Source of the DNA: Nitrospiraceae bacterium
GTDB lineage: Bacteria > Nitrospirota > Thermodesulfovibrionia > UBA6902
Direction of reading: 5' to 3'
Assembly: GCA_003599275.1 (NCBI GenBank)
Contig: QZJG01000027.1
Span: forward strand, 1 to 41,507
Length of the DNA: 41,507 nt
Below the pieces are notes generated by a model. It did not search any database. It was given only the letters and a program-made list of their open reading frames with translations, and was not told the DNA's origin. Both the position numbers and the translations under genes were made by a program. Below are positions 25,570 through 33,743 of this stretch, one piece after another. Within the stretch, counting starts at the first letter, position 1. Each line of letters begins with the position of its first letter.

Positions 25570-26385
25570 TTGAAAGACAAAAGACTGAAAATCGGCAGAA
25601 TTCCATATGCAAACCTTTTCCCCATATTTCATTATCTCGAAAAAGACTGTAGCGGTTCGGCGTATAAATTTGTAAAAGGGGTGCCGTCAAAGTTAAATAA
25701 AATGCTGCGGATGGGGCAGCTCGACATCAGCACGTCTTCATCGATAGAATTTTTGAGGAACAAAGACAAATACCGCATCCTGCCATGGTCTTCCATCAGC
25801 TCGGAAGGCGCCATAAACAGCATATTATTGTTCTCGAAATTCCCGATACACGAGCTCAACGGAAAAGAGATAGCGCTGTCATCGGAGTCCGAAACATCGA
25901 CTGTTCTTTTAAAGATCATCCTCAAAGAATTCATGTCTCTGAAATGCAGGTTTAAATTGACCGAACAGCGCAGCGTTAAAAACATCCTTTCCTCATTCTC
26001 CGCCGTCCTCCATATCGGCGATACGGCGATGAAGGAAGCAAAAAAAATAGAGACTCTCAACTCTGTTTATGTTTACGACCTTGGGGAGTTGTGGGACAAA
26101 TATACCGGCCTCCCGTTTGTATTTGCACTCTGGATCGCGAGAAAAGAATCTGTCGAGAATAAAAAGGAGCTCTTCAGCAAACTCTCTTCAGACCTGATCA
26201 ATGCAAAGAAGTGTGCCGGCAGGAAATTTCATTTGATAGCGCGGGAAGCGCCGCAGAAAAAATGGCTGAGTGAAAAAGAACTGGTTGCTTACTGGAAGAC
26301 CATCTCTTACGACTTTACCGAAAGGCATCTCGAAGGACTCAGGCTGTTTGAGAAGTATGCCAGGCAATTAAAAATCAGCGATTAA
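25570..26385 (+). CDS. mqnA: Chorismate dehydratase, futalosine pathway
   Basis: 271 residues, TTG start with AAAAGGAC about 8 bp upstream. GRIPYANLFPIFHYL, GVPSKLNKMLRMGQLDIS and STSSSIEF are MqnA signatures; the protein is a substrate-binding-protein-like fold that dehydrates chorismate to 3-enolpyruvoyl-benzoate, the first step of the futalosine route to menaquinone. YDLGELWDKYTGLPFVFALW is the characteristic C-terminal block. The other mqn genes are not in the window. Its stop overlaps the stop end of the convergent helicase gene by 4 bp. Menaquinone is the expected respiratory quinone in such organisms. Confidence 0.88.
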   Translation: MKDKRLKIGRIPYANLFPIFHYLEKDCSGSAYKFVKGVPSKLNKMLRMGQLDISTSSSIEFLRNKDKYRILPWSSISSEGAINSILLFSKFPIHELNGKEIALSSESETSTVLLKIILKEFMSLKCRFKLTEQRSVKNILSSFSAVLHIGDTAMKEAKKIETLNSVYVYDLGELWDKYTGLPFVFALWIARKESVENKKELFSKLSSDLINAKKCAGRKFHLIAREAPQKKWLSEKELVAYWKTISYDFTERHLEGLRLFEKYARQLKISD

Positions 26386-27683
26386 GGCTTTCTTCCCGGA
26401 GGACGGCGGCCGGTCTGACCGGGTCTTTGGGAAAAACCGCCCGGACGGGAGGATTTCCCTTTAGAATGGTGTTCCCGGGAATCTCTTCTTTGCGGGAGTG
26501 CCCCCTTCTTCTTAACATTCCTCGGCGGCCTTCGATACCCCGTGACGATCATTTCTTCCGTCAAAGACATAACCGGTATCTTGCGTTTGATGTATTCCTC
26601 AATATCGGGAAGAGAATGGACATATTCTTCGCAGGCAAGGCTGATCGCTTTGCCTGTGGCGCCGGCGCGCGCGGTCCTGCCTATCCGGTGCACATAGTCC
26701 TCCGGGTCCTGCGGCAGGTCGTAATTTATCACGTGCGTTACGCCGTCGATATGAAGACCCCTGCTCGCTACGTCCGTGGCCACAAGAATAGGCAATGTGC
26801 CTTCTTTGAACCTTGATAAGACCTTCATGCGCTTCCTCTGGTCAAGGTCTCCGGTGATTGAGGCGGTTGCTAAACCGTTGGCGTTCAGGATGCCCTCAAG
26901 TCTCTCAACCGCGGCCCTCGTATTACAGAATATGAGATAGCGGCCGTCGGGTTCACGTTTAAGAATTCCAAAGAGCAGGCCTGTCTTCTCCGACATCCCG
27001 ACATGATAAAGCTCCTGTTCGATCTGTTCCACTGTTACATTTTCCGGCGTCAACGAGAACCGCACCGGCATGTTCATATGTTCATAGCAGAGCTCAAGCA
27101 CACGATTGGACAGGGTGGCGGAAAAGAGCATGGACTGACGCTTGTCGTAAGGAGACATCCTCCTGAGCAGGAACCTGAGGTCGCTGATGAAACCCATGTC
27201 GAAAAGCCGGTCAGCCTCGTCAATGACGAGAAACTGGGTCTTCCTCAGGCTATATACCCTTTGCTTCAAATAATCGATGAGTCTGCCCGGAGTGCCTATA
27301 AGCACGTCAACACCCTCTGCGATCTCCTCGCGCTGCTTTAAATAATCGATGCCCCCGTATACCGGAACTATCCTGAAGCCCGCGGGACCGCCAATCAGTT
27401 TTGCCTCTGCAGCTATCTGGACCGCGAGCTCCCGGGTCGGAGCGATGATCAGCGCCCGTGGTGACGGGCCCCGTCCCGGGGAAGGCATCTCGAGCATGCG
27501 CGAGAATACCGCTATCAGAAAGGCAGCGGTCTTGCCGGTGCCTGTCTGGGACTGTGCAGCAATGTCCTTTCCTTGCAGCGCCACCGGCAGTGTCTGCTCC
27601 TGCACCTGCGTACACACGGTAAAGCCTGCGGCCCTGATTCCCTCAAGGACTTTTTCGGAGATAGGTAGTTCTTCAAATCTCAT
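26382..27683 (-). CDS. DEAD-box ATP-dependent RNA helicase
   Basis: 433 residues from the ATG at 27683 (MRFEELPISEKVLEGI); a frame 39 bp longer exists but neither start has a strong ribosome site. Motifs in order: Q motif (GFTVCTQVQEQTLP), AQSQTGTGKT (Walker A), APTRELA, TPGRLIDYL, VIDEADRLFD (DEAD box), FSATL, RYLIFCNTRAAVERL, VATDVASRGLHIDGV and HRIGRTARAG. The C-terminus is a basic, Arg/Pro/Gly-rich tail (RPGGFSQRPGQTGRRPPG), as in RhlE-type helicases that remodel rRNA and mRNA, especially at low temperature. Its presence near rbfA and two csp genes fits RNA cold adaptation, but this is inference. Confidence 0.95.
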   Translation of the reverse strand: MRFEELPISEKVLEGIRAAGFTVCTQVQEQTLPVALQGKDIAAQSQTGTGKTAAFLIAVFSRMLEMPSPGRGPSPRALIIAPTRELAVQIAAEAKLIGGPAGFRIVPVYGGIDYLKQREEIAEGVDVLIGTPGRLIDYLKQRVYSLRKTQFLVIDEADRLFDMGFISDLRFLLRRMSPYDKRQSMLFSATLSNRVLELCYEHMNMPVRFSLTPENVTVEQIEQELYHVGMSEKTGLLFGILKREPDGRYLIFCNTRAAVERLEGILNANGLATASITGDLDQRKRMKVLSRFKEGTLPILVATDVASRGLHIDGVTHVINYDLPQDPEDYVHRIGRTARAGATGKAISLACEEYVHSLPDIEEYIKRKIPVMSLTEEMIVTGYRRPPRNVKKKGALPQRRDSREHHSKGKSSRPGGFSQRPGQTGRRPPGRKP

Positions 27684-27829
27684 TTTTACTATTCTACTAT
27701 ACATTAAGTGCGCCCGACACATAAAGGATGATATAATTTACTTGAGATAAAAAGAGCGGCGTAATGTGTTCAGGAGTGTGTCTGTCCCGGTTATATACGT
27801 TGTGGACCGATACGAGAAAGGGGCACCCG

Positions 27830-28276
27830 ATGTTCAATAAATTAATTCATACAGATGACGACGCAGCGAGTTTACTGATGAGGGTTTTATTAGGGATTGT
27901 CTTTTTTCCGCATGGAGCGCAAAAACTCCTTGGATGGTTCGGCGGAGGCGGATTCAGCGCGACCATGTCGTCCTTTACTGACAAAATGGGGATACCGCCG
28001 GTCCTGGCTTTTCTTGCAATTATGGCTGAATCAATCGGGGCGCTCGCGCTCATCGCCGGATTCCTTACACGAATAGCCGCTCTGGGCATCGCAACAAATA
28101 TGACGGTTGCGATTTTTATGGTCCACCTGCCGTACGGTTTCTTCATGAACTGGTTCGGCAACAAAAAAGGCGAGGGATTTGAGTACCATATTCTTGCCAT
28201 TACCATCGCGGCAGTCCTGATACTTAAGGGCGGAGGCAAATGGTCAGTCGACAGGCTTATGTCGAAAAGGTCTTAG
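27830..28276 (+). CDS. DoxX family membrane protein
   Basis: 148 residues from the ATG at 27830, which has GAAAGGGGC before it; an upstream frame adds 22 unrelated residues. LLMRVLLGIVFFPHGAQKLLGWFGGGGF and the following helices (LAFLAIMAESIGALALIAGFL, then TNMTVAIFMVHLPYGFFM) are the signature of DoxX/YphA-type four-helix inner-membrane proteins. Members are implicated in redox and oxidative-stress defence, or serve as quinol oxidase subunits in archaea; the role here is unknown. Upstream TATAAT at 27732-27737 may be its promoter -10. Confidence 0.88.
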   Translation: MFNKLIHTDDDAASLLMRVLLGIVFFPHGAQKLLGWFGGGGFSATMSSFTDKMGIPPVLAFLAIMAESIGALALIAGFLTRIAALGIATNMTVAIFMVHLPYGFFMNWFGNKKGEGFEYHILAITIAAVLILKGGGKWSVDRLMSKRS

Positions 28277-28357
28277 GGTCCTTTCTGCTTTCGCAAGCTT
28301 TCCAAAACACCATATTCAACATATATAATCTTTGAAAACAGGAATCCGGAGATCTCA

Positions 28358-29722
28358 GTGACGGAACGGAACGGGGCGCTTAATCTTACAAGCGGGAGCA
28401 CGTGGGGAAACATATGGCATATGTCATGGCCTATGCTTCTCGTCATGTTCTTCAATTTTCTCGTCGGCCTTACCGACATATACGTTGCGGGATTCCTCGG
28501 CTCCGGGATACAGGCCATCGTGGGCTTCGTCAGCCAGCTTTATTTTTTCATCATTATTGTGGCGAACGCCATCAGCATCGGCACTGTGGCGATGGTTTCC
28601 AGGTCTGTCGGCGCAGGTAATTTCGAAGATGCGCTCTCTACGGCAAGGCAGTCCCTTATCTTCGGAATTGCATGTGCGCTGGCGCTTGCAGGCGTCTGTA
28701 TTTTCTTTAAGGAACAAGTCATATCGCTGGCGGGGTTCCCCGAAAACATCCGGCAAATCGCGGTGGATTTCTTTGTGATTTTCTCCTTTGCCCTTGCGCC
28801 TAATTATATTGTGCTGATATCCAACGCTATTTTCAGGGCCGGCGGCGAGGTGAAACTGACTCTGGTGGCGATGTTTTTTATAAGCCTCATAAATATCGCA
28901 CTGAATTTTCTTCTGGTCTTCGGGCTTTTTTCGTTCCATGGTTTCGGATACAGGGGCATCGCGCTCGCCACTGCAACCGCGATGTCCGCAGGCACGATCA
29001 TATGCCTTGTCCTTTTCAGACGAAGCCGGTGGAAGGACATCTTTTCGGATTCGTGGCGTGTGTCGGTTGATCTGGTCAAACGGATAGTTGTTTTGAGCTG
29101 GCCTGCAGCCCTTGTACAGATATCATGGAACGCCGGAAATATCTTTCTCTACAATATCCTGAGCCGTCTTCAGGAAGAAAGCATCACTGCCATGGCGGCG
29201 CTTACCAACGGCCTGAGGATCGAAGCGGTCATTTATCTGCCGGTATTCGCCCTTAATATGGCTGCATCGGTGCTTACAGGCCATAACCTTGGAGCGGGCG
29301 TGCCGGAGAGGGCGGAAAGGATAGGCTGGAAAATATCCCTCTCGGGGGTCGCTTTTGTCAGCCTCATGGCACTGCCTGTCTTCATTTGGGCCGGGACGAT
29401 TTCTGCGCCGGTGGCGAAGGACCAGCACGTGCTTGCCGAGACCATCCGGTATCTGAGGATCACAATGCTGTCGGAGCCGTTTATGGCGATCAGCGCTATT
29501 TTGGCAGGGTGTCTCATGGGCGCAGGCGATACTAAAGGGGCCATGCTTGTTATTGTGGGCACTCTCTGGATAATACGTTTGCCTCTTGCCTATCTCCTCG
29601 CGACTGTTGCAGGGTACGGCGCAGTCGGCGTCTGGCTGGCTATGGTCATCTCAATGTTCTTTCAGGGAATAGCAATGACTGTCCGGTTCAGAAACGGGCG
29701 ATGGAAGCACATGATGCCTTAG
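28358..29722 (+). CDS. MATE family multidrug/toxin efflux transporter
   Basis: 454 residues, GTG start with GGAG about 7 bp upstream. The 12-helix pattern in two halves is visible: WHMSWPMLLVMFFNFLVGLTD, FIIIVANAISIGTVAMVSRSVGAG, and in the second half WPAALVQISWNAGNIFLYNIL, FALNMAASVLTGHNLGAG and FMAISAILAGCLMGAGDTKGAML. These repeat the MATE signatures (VSR.VGAG and GHNLGAG at matching places). It is a Na+ or H+ antiporter exporting cationic drugs or metabolites. Ordinary length and no defect. Unlinked to other transport genes in the window. Confidence 0.93.
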   Translation: MTERNGALNLTSGSTWGNIWHMSWPMLLVMFFNFLVGLTDIYVAGFLGSGIQAIVGFVSQLYFFIIIVANAISIGTVAMVSRSVGAGNFEDALSTARQSLIFGIACALALAGVCIFFKEQVISLAGFPENIRQIAVDFFVIFSFALAPNYIVLISNAIFRAGGEVKLTLVAMFFISLINIALNFLLVFGLFSFHGFGYRGIALATATAMSAGTIICLVLFRRSRWKDIFSDSWRVSVDLVKRIVVLSWPAALVQISWNAGNIFLYNILSRLQEESITAMAALTNGLRIEAVIYLPVFALNMAASVLTGHNLGAGVPERAERIGWKISLSGVAFVSLMALPVFIWAGTISAPVAKDQHVLAETIRYLRITMLSEPFMAISAILAGCLMGAGDTKGAMLVIVGTLWIIRLPLAYLLATVAGYGAVGVWLAMVISMFFQGIAMTVRFRNGRWKHMMP

Positions 29723-29767
29723 GCTGCGGCATTGAGCGAAGTTAGCGATACCTGATAAACTGTACAG

Positions 29768-30544
29768 GTGACAGACTGGAAGCAAAACGTATATTTCGTC
29801 CTCGTTGAACCCAAAGAGCCGGGCAATATCGGCGCATCCGCAAGGGCCATAAAGAATATGGGTTTCAGAAATCTTTGCCTTGTGAATCCCCCGGCTGAAA
29901 TGTCGGAAGAAGGCAGGTGGTTTGCGCGCAATGCCCATGACGTCCTCGACTCAGCCGAGGTCTTTAATACCATTGAGGACGCAATCAGGGACAAAGCTGT
30001 AGTCGTGGGGACCACCCGGAGGAAGGGAAGGAACCGGGGGGTGATACTGCCCGTTGAAAAGGGCTCGGCGAGGATCCGGGATATAACGGAAAATAATAAG
30101 GTCGCGGTCCTCTTCGGCAGGGAGGCAAGGGGACTCTACAATGATGAGGTCGGTGAGTGCGGTTTTATGATCACTATACCGAGCAGCGAAATCCAGCCGT
30201 CTTTGAACCTTTCACAGGCGGTCCTGATCACCGCGTATGAACTTTCAAAACATGGACAAAAAGCAAAAAACCCGTGCCGCGGCGCGCGGAAGAAACTTGA
30301 CAACTCGGAGCTTTCAGATGCCCTTTTGACCCGTGGAGAAATTGACCCGCTTTACGGGAGGATGTCCCGTGTGCTGGAACTTCTTGAGTACATCCCGAGA
30401 GGCGAGAGCAATCTCATGAAAAAAATCATAACAAACCTGAAGCACTTCATCGGGAGGGCCGGGCTTACCGAGTGGGAATTGAATATGCTCTACGGGCTGT
30501 GCACACAGATAGAGAAGAAGGTTGAAAGACAGAATGACAGATAA
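29768..30544 (+). CDS. TrmJ/SpoU-type RNA 2'-O-methyltransferase
   Basis: 258 residues, GTG start at 29768, ribosome site weak. The SPOUT-fold motifs are VLVEPKEPGNIGASARAIKNMGF (motif 1), VAVLFGREARGLYNDEVGEC (motif 2), and IPSSEIQPSLNLSQAVLITAYEL (motif 3), the SAM-binding knot. TrmJ methylates ribose at position 32 of tRNAs. The C-terminal extension has YGRMSRVLELLEYIP, as in TrmJ. The gene end overlaps the next gene start by 11 bp, so translation is coupled. tRNA versus rRNA target cannot be settled from the sequence. Confidence 0.9.
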   Translation: MTDWKQNVYFVLVEPKEPGNIGASARAIKNMGFRNLCLVNPPAEMSEEGRWFARNAHDVLDSAEVFNTIEDAIRDKAVVVGTTRRKGRNRGVILPVEKGSARIRDITENNKVAVLFGREARGLYNDEVGECGFMITIPSSEIQPSLNLSQAVLITAYELSKHGQKAKNPCRGARKKLDNSELSDALLTRGEIDPLYGRMSRVLELLEYIPRGESNLMKKIITNLKHFIGRAGLTEWELNMLYGLCTQIEKKVERQNDR

Positions 30545-31646
30545 CACCCACGGCAAGCCGGCCGCTGCTGCAGAGCGGTTCAGATCATCGGGCAACATTA
30601 TCGGCATACGGGAATTCGGTAACGGCAATATCAATCAAACCTTTCTGGTGACCCTGAATGCCGGAGGAGAAAAACACTTTGTCCTGCAGCGCATCAACAC
30701 GCGGGTGTTCAGCCGGCCGGAGCTTATCATGAGCAATATGCGCATCGCCACCGGGCATATGCGTCAGCATCTTCAGCGCGCTCCACTCGGTGAAGGCCGC
30801 AGATGGGAGGTCCCGCAAGTGCTGTTGACAAAAAGAGGCGAGGACCACTGGACAGACCCCGAAGGGTCATTCTGGCGGGCAATAAGCTATATCGAAAATG
30901 CTCAGTCTTTTGATACCGTCAAAGATATCGGGCACGCAGGGGAAATCGGCTATGCGCTCGGCATATTCCACAACCTCCTGAGCGACCTGCCTCCGGGTTT
31001 ATTGGCTGATACCCTGGAGGGCTTTCATATTACGCCGCGCTACCTCCGGCACTTTTACAAAGTCATGGAGAAATACAGCGGCCGCAAATCGCCTGAAATA
31101 AATTATTGCCTGAATTTTGTGAATGCCCGAAACGCATGGGCGCATGTCCTCGAAAATGCCAGGGCGCAAGGCAAACTCAGCCTTCGCACGATCCACGGCG
31201 ATCCAAAGGTCAACAACTTTATGATCGATATTACCACCGGACAGGCCGTCGGCATTGTTGACCTGGACACTGTCAAGCCCGGACTGGTCCATTATGATAT
31301 AGGCGACTGTCTCCGCTCCGGATGCAACCCAGCCGGGGAAAGGACTGAAAACGGAGAAACGGTCCGTTTCGACACTGATTTTTGTCGGGCCATACTGCAG
31401 GGCTATCTCCTGACGGCAAAGAAGTTCCTCACCGGCAGTGACTTTGACTATATGTTCGACTCGGTCCGTCTTTTGGCCTTCGAGCTTGGATTGAGATTTC
31501 TTACAGATTATCTCGAAGGCAATGTCTACTTCAGGGTCGGACATCCGGAACACAATCTCGCGAGGGCGCTCGTGCAGTTCAAGCTCACAGAAAGCATTGA
31601 ATCGCAGAAAAAAACCATTCACAACATTATCGGGGACATGAGATAA
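30534..31646 (+). CDS. APH/NahK-like sugar kinase family phosphotransferase
   Basis: 370 residues from the ATG at 30534; a TTG 12 bp earlier is also in frame. The APH fold is shown by FGNGNINQTFLV (glycine loop), FVLQRIN (the ATP Lys region), RTIHGDPKVNNFM (H221-G-D223 catalytic loop with N228) and GIVDLDTV (D243, D245 metal site). Length and N-terminal sequence resemble N-acetylhexosamine 1-kinase (NahK) and similar sugar kinases rather than antibiotic kinases. Overlap with trmJ implies cotranscription, but no shared pathway is obvious. Substrate unknown. Confidence 0.82.
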   Translation: MTDNTHGKPAAAAERFRSSGNIIGIREFGNGNINQTFLVTLNAGGEKHFVLQRINTRVFSRPELIMSNMRIATGHMRQHLQRAPLGEGRRWEVPQVLLTKRGEDHWTDPEGSFWRAISYIENAQSFDTVKDIGHAGEIGYALGIFHNLLSDLPPGLLADTLEGFHITPRYLRHFYKVMEKYSGRKSPEINYCLNFVNARNAWAHVLENARAQGKLSLRTIHGDPKVNNFMIDITTGQAVGIVDLDTVKPGLVHYDIGDCLRSGCNPAGERTENGETVRFDTDFCRAILQGYLLTAKKFLTGSDFDYMFDSVRLLAFELGLRFLTDYLEGNVYFRVGHPEHNLARALVQFKLTESIESQKKTIHNIIGDMR

Positions 31647-31750
31647 AAAAACCGGAGTTTTTCACTTAAGCCATTCCCTTCAGCCGGTCCTCCACCTGAT
31701 TCATAGGAGAAAGCCTCAGGAGCTTCAATCAGTCTTTTTTCTTTGGCGGT

Positions 31751-32026
31751 TCAGTACTCCTGCCATTCAAACGGAAGGGAGTGTTTCTTTTTGCTATTAC
31801 ATTCCTTACAGGCCGGAACAACGTTATTCTTTACTGATCTCCCTCCCCGTATGATTGGGACGATATGGTCCATGGTCAAACCTCCGGGCTGGACTTCTCT
31901 CCCACAGTAATAACATTTCCCTTCGGCACATTTTAGTTTCCACCACTGCGTCTTTCGAAGGTCCCGCGCCTTCTGTTTTTCCTTCCTGATGTCCTGATCA
32001 GTAACCGTCGAAATAAAATGATCCAT
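31751..32026 (-). CDS. Small HNH endonuclease-like protein
   Basis: 91 residues; GAGGT about 9 bp upstream. KCYYCGREVQPGGLTMDHIVPIIRGG (two adjacent motifs) and NNVVPACKECNSKKK form an HNH/ββα-metal fold: a zinc knuckle CxxC ... CxxC and the DH-I/P-N pattern of the nuclease. It has no additional domain. Such small HNH proteins are common housekeeping-like genes in this type of genome, of unknown target. It reads away from the csp region and its start is 27 bp from the left copy of the long inverted repeat at 32053. Confidence 0.88.
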   Translation of the reverse strand: MDHFISTVTDQDIRKEKQKARDLRKTQWWKLKCAEGKCYYCGREVQPGGLTMDHIVPIIRGGRSVKNNVVPACKECNSKKKHSLPFEWQEY

Positions 32027-32052
32027 TATGCTCAGACCTCACTTATTGATCT

Positions 32053-32125
32053 TCCCTGCAGCAGAAACCGCAGGGAATCTAATGTAAGGAATTTCCTTTT
32101 ATTACATTCGCTCGCTATTCATTTA
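32053..32125. repeat. Left copy of long inverted repeat flanking the first csp gene
   Basis: This 73-bp stretch from TCCCTGCAGC to ATTCATTTA returns in inverted orientation at 32661-32763. It contains a short hairpin (CCCTGCAG...CGCAGGG) and a TTACATTCGCTCGCT motif. Confidence 0.65.
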
Positions 32126-32210
32126 AAAAATATCATATGCAAAAACATTGATAAAGCACAACAGTTAAAAAAGTGTAAATATGAAGAGATGCGGGAAGCA
32201 GCCGGGGCAT

Positions 32211-32240
32211 TTGACTTTTTATAATAAAAGATGCCATGAT
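32211..32240 (+). promoter_or_regulatory. Promoter of the first csp gene (TTGACT-18-CATGAT)
   Basis: TTGACT at 32211-32216 and CATGAT at 32235-32240 with an 18-bp spacer. The second csp gene has the same -35 and the same spacer length, supporting the call. Transcription would start near 32247, giving a leader of about 110 nt. GGCAT (32206) and ATGCC (32231) form a flanking inverted pair. Confidence 0.5.
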
Positions 32241-32256
32241 TAACACGAAGTTTTAT

Positions 32257-32329
32257 GAGTTTTTGAAACGAGCCAGACCGCAAAGACTTCAAACTTTGCG
32301 GTTTTTTTACGAGTCAAATTTCAAAACTC
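32257..32329 (+). promoter_or_regulatory. Structured csp leader: terminator enclosed by long-range stem
   Basis: TGAGTTTTTGAAA (around 32256-32268) can pair with TTTCAAAACTCA (32319-32330) with one bulged T, enclosing the terminator hairpin at 32278-32301. The two alternatives suggest a folding switch that may set read-through into csp. Fold is predicted by eye only. Confidence 0.45.
32278..32308 (+). terminator. Intrinsic terminator in the leader of the first csp gene
   Basis: CCGCAAAG (32278-32285) / CTTTGCGG (32294-32301), a perfect 8-bp stem with an 8-nt loop, followed directly by seven T residues (32302-32308), 50 bp before the csp ATG. The position between promoter and gene is that of an attenuator. 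Confidence 0.75.
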
Positions 32330-32357
32330 AGTTAATCAAATAAGGAGGGAAATCAGA

Positions 32358-32561
32358 ATGGCAAAGGGAACTGTAAAATGGTTCAATGAGTCCAAGGGGT
32401 TCGGTTTCATTACCCAGGATGACGGTGGGCCGGATGTTTTTGCGCACTATTCCGAAATCAAGGGCGATGGTTTCAAAAGCCTGGCCGAAGGCGATGCCGT
32501 GAGCTTTGATGTAGTTAAAGGCGACAAAGGCCCGAAAGCAATAAATATCGTAAAGCTCTAA
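32358..32561 (+). CDS. Cold-shock domain protein (first copy)
   Basis: 67 residues, single cold-shock domain. AAGGAGGG precedes the ATG. The RNP1 motif KGFGFI and RNP2-like VFAHYSE (in place of VFVHFS) are visible, so it should bind single-stranded RNA/DNA through aromatic residues. Product is the CspA/CspB type RNA chaperone that melts mRNA structure. It is one of two copies 1.5 kb apart, both with a terminator in the leader, so expression is probably controlled by attenuation or temperature-dependent folding (inference). Confidence 0.95.
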   Translation: MAKGTVKWFNESKGFGFITQDDGGPDVFAHYSEIKGDGFKSLAEGDAVSFDVVKGDKGPKAINIVKL

Positions 32562-32565
32562 CCCG

Positions 32566-32598
32566 GAAAGCAGTTCCCGGCAACCGGGAACTGCTTTC
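32566..32598 (+). terminator. Long perfect hairpin after the first csp gene
   Basis: GAAAGCAGTTCCCGG (32566-32580) and CCGGGAACTGCTTTC (32584-32598) pair over 15 bp around a CAA loop. Only a weak T/A stretch follows, so it is either a terminator of poor efficiency or an mRNA 3'-end protecting hairpin. Confidence 0.6.
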
Positions 32599-32660
32599 TC
32601 AATAGACCGCTGGATCTTCTTTCTTCTCAATCTTTGACCGCTCTTCAGTAATCGGGCTGT

Positions 32661-32763
32661 TAAATGAATAGCGAGCATATTCCCTGAAGCTTGCTGCAGG
32701 GTCAAGCGAGCAAATGTAATAAATATATCCTTACATTAGATTCCCTGTAGCAAGCTGCAGGGA
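32661..32763. repeat. Right copy of the long inverted repeat, with an internal duplication
   Basis: This is the reverse complement of 32053-32125, sharing TAAATGAATAGCGAGC, AATGTAAT and CCTTACATTAGATTCCCTG. It carries about 34 bp extra with a second CCCTGAAGC...GCTGCAGGG hairpin, so a unit was duplicated within it. Together the copies enclose csp and about 535 bp. Confidence 0.65.
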
Positions 32764-32814
32764 ATATCAATTTTCACCGTAAAATACGTTTATTAATTGT
32801 TCAGGGAGGCGACT

Positions 32815-33006
32815 ATGGCAATGCGTTCCGGCATGTACAAAAGCAATAAGCGAAAAAAAGAACTGCTGCGACAGAAAAAACAGGAAGAGAAAAGGCTGAA
32901 ACGACAGAATAACGTTAAGGGCGCTTCTCAGTCCCCCGAAGGAACAGACCCGACCGATATGGTCCCTGAATCTTCCGGAGATGCACCCGGAGCAGAAACC
33001 GATTAA
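32815..33006 (+). CDS. Small basic coiled protein of the cold-shock island
   Basis: 63 residues; GGAGGC before the ATG at 32815 decides the start over a longer frame. The N-terminal half MAMRSGMYKSNKRKKELLRQKK (two adjacent parts) is lysine-rich and helical, and the second half is acidic and disordered (GTDPTDMVPESSGDAPG). Proteins of this type occur beside csp genes in related genomes as far as I recall. RNA or ribosome binding is plausible from its charge but unproven. Confidence 0.65.
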   Translation: MAMRSGMYKSNKRKKELLRQKKQEEKRLKRQNNVKGASQSPEGTDPTDMVPESSGDAPGAETD

Positions 33007-33049
33007 TCTTTCAACCAATAACAATATTAAACTTTGGAAGGACAAGAAT

Positions 33050-33481
33050 ATGCTTAATAATTATTCGGCAGGTGGCTATATTGCAGCATGGTGTACAAAA
33101 TGCAGGCTGGAATTAGGTCATACGATTATTGCCATGCTCGATAATTCCCCTAAACGGGTTAAATGTAATACCTGTAACGGAGAACACAACTTTCGCACTT
33201 CTCCATCCGAGAAAAAACAGGCAAAACCGGAACACTCTGCAAAAAAAACAAAATCTCAGAAAACAAATTACAACGAATATATGATCCGGTTAACAAGTTG
33301 CAATCTTTCTACTGCTAAAAAATACAGCATAAAAGGAAATTTCGGAAAAGATGATCTGATAGACCATCCTGCGTTTGGAATCGGAATAGTTTTATCTGTA
33401 ATTCAGATCAATAAAATAAAAATCTTTTTTAAGGATGGACCCAGGCTGCTTATTCAAAACAGTGAAGCGGCAGCGCAATAG
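33050..33481 (+). CDS. Zinc-ribbon protein with a PcrA-C-terminal-like domain
   Basis: 143 residues from the ATG at 33050 with GGAAGGAC upstream. N-terminal zinc ribbon CTKC...CNTC (about residues 17-48) in a region with GYIAAWCTKCRLELGHTI; a lysine-rich linker (about 58-80); and a C-terminal DHPAFGIGIVLSVIQINKIKIFFKDG block that matches the HPxFGxGxV Tudor-like domain found at the C-terminus of PcrA/UvrD helicases and in small bacterial proteins. Probable nucleic-acid or RNA-polymerase associated function, by analogy with that domain. Between the two csp genes. Confidence 0.7.
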   Translation: MLNNYSAGGYIAAWCTKCRLELGHTIIAMLDNSPKRVKCNTCNGEHNFRTSPSEKKQAKPEHSAKKTKSQKTNYNEYMIRLTSCNLSTAKKYSIKGNFGKDDLIDHPAFGIGIVLSVIQINKIKIFFKDGPRLLIQNSEAAAQ

Positions 33482-33542
33482 CCCCAAGGCGCGGCAGCAG
33501 TGACAGACTTCAGTGTAGCCAAAAAGCAACGGAGAACAATGT

Positions 33543-33743
33543 ATGAATGGGACCAGACGTTCCGGTATAAGACCCGGGTTGCATGTTTCAATAGTCCTGA
33601 AAAAGGACCAGCTGTCAGGGAAACTGACTCAGGGAATTGTAAAAGATATTTTAACTAATTCACCTGTGCATCCACATGGCATTAAAGTTCGTTTGATTAG
33701 CGGTGAAATAGGACGGGTAAAAGAAATTATCGGGCTTCATTGA
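33543..33743 (+). CDS. YwbE family protein (DUF2196)
   Basis: 66 residues; GGAGAAC before the ATG. GIRPGLHVSIVLKKDQLSGKLTQGIVKDILTNSPVHPHGIKVRL is the near-invariant block of YwbE, a small beta-barrel protein of unknown function that occurs in many Firmicutes and deltaproteobacteria. The stop codon lies within the promoter of the second csp gene. Its place in the cold-shock island is consistent with an RNA-related role, not demonstrated. Confidence 0.88.
   Translation: MNGTRRSGIRPGLHVSIVLKKDQLSGKLTQGIVKDILTNSPVHPHGIKVRLISGEIGRVKEIIGLH

Noticed and set aside
30534-31646. Aminoglycoside resistance gene
   Set aside because: The fold is shared, but length, N-terminal motifs and linkage to trmJ fit sugar kinases of the NahK type better; no resistance context.
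32018-32224. 68-codon frame upstream of the first csp gene
   Set aside because: It runs through the inverted repeat and the csp promoter -35 and has no ribosome site or recognisable sequence.
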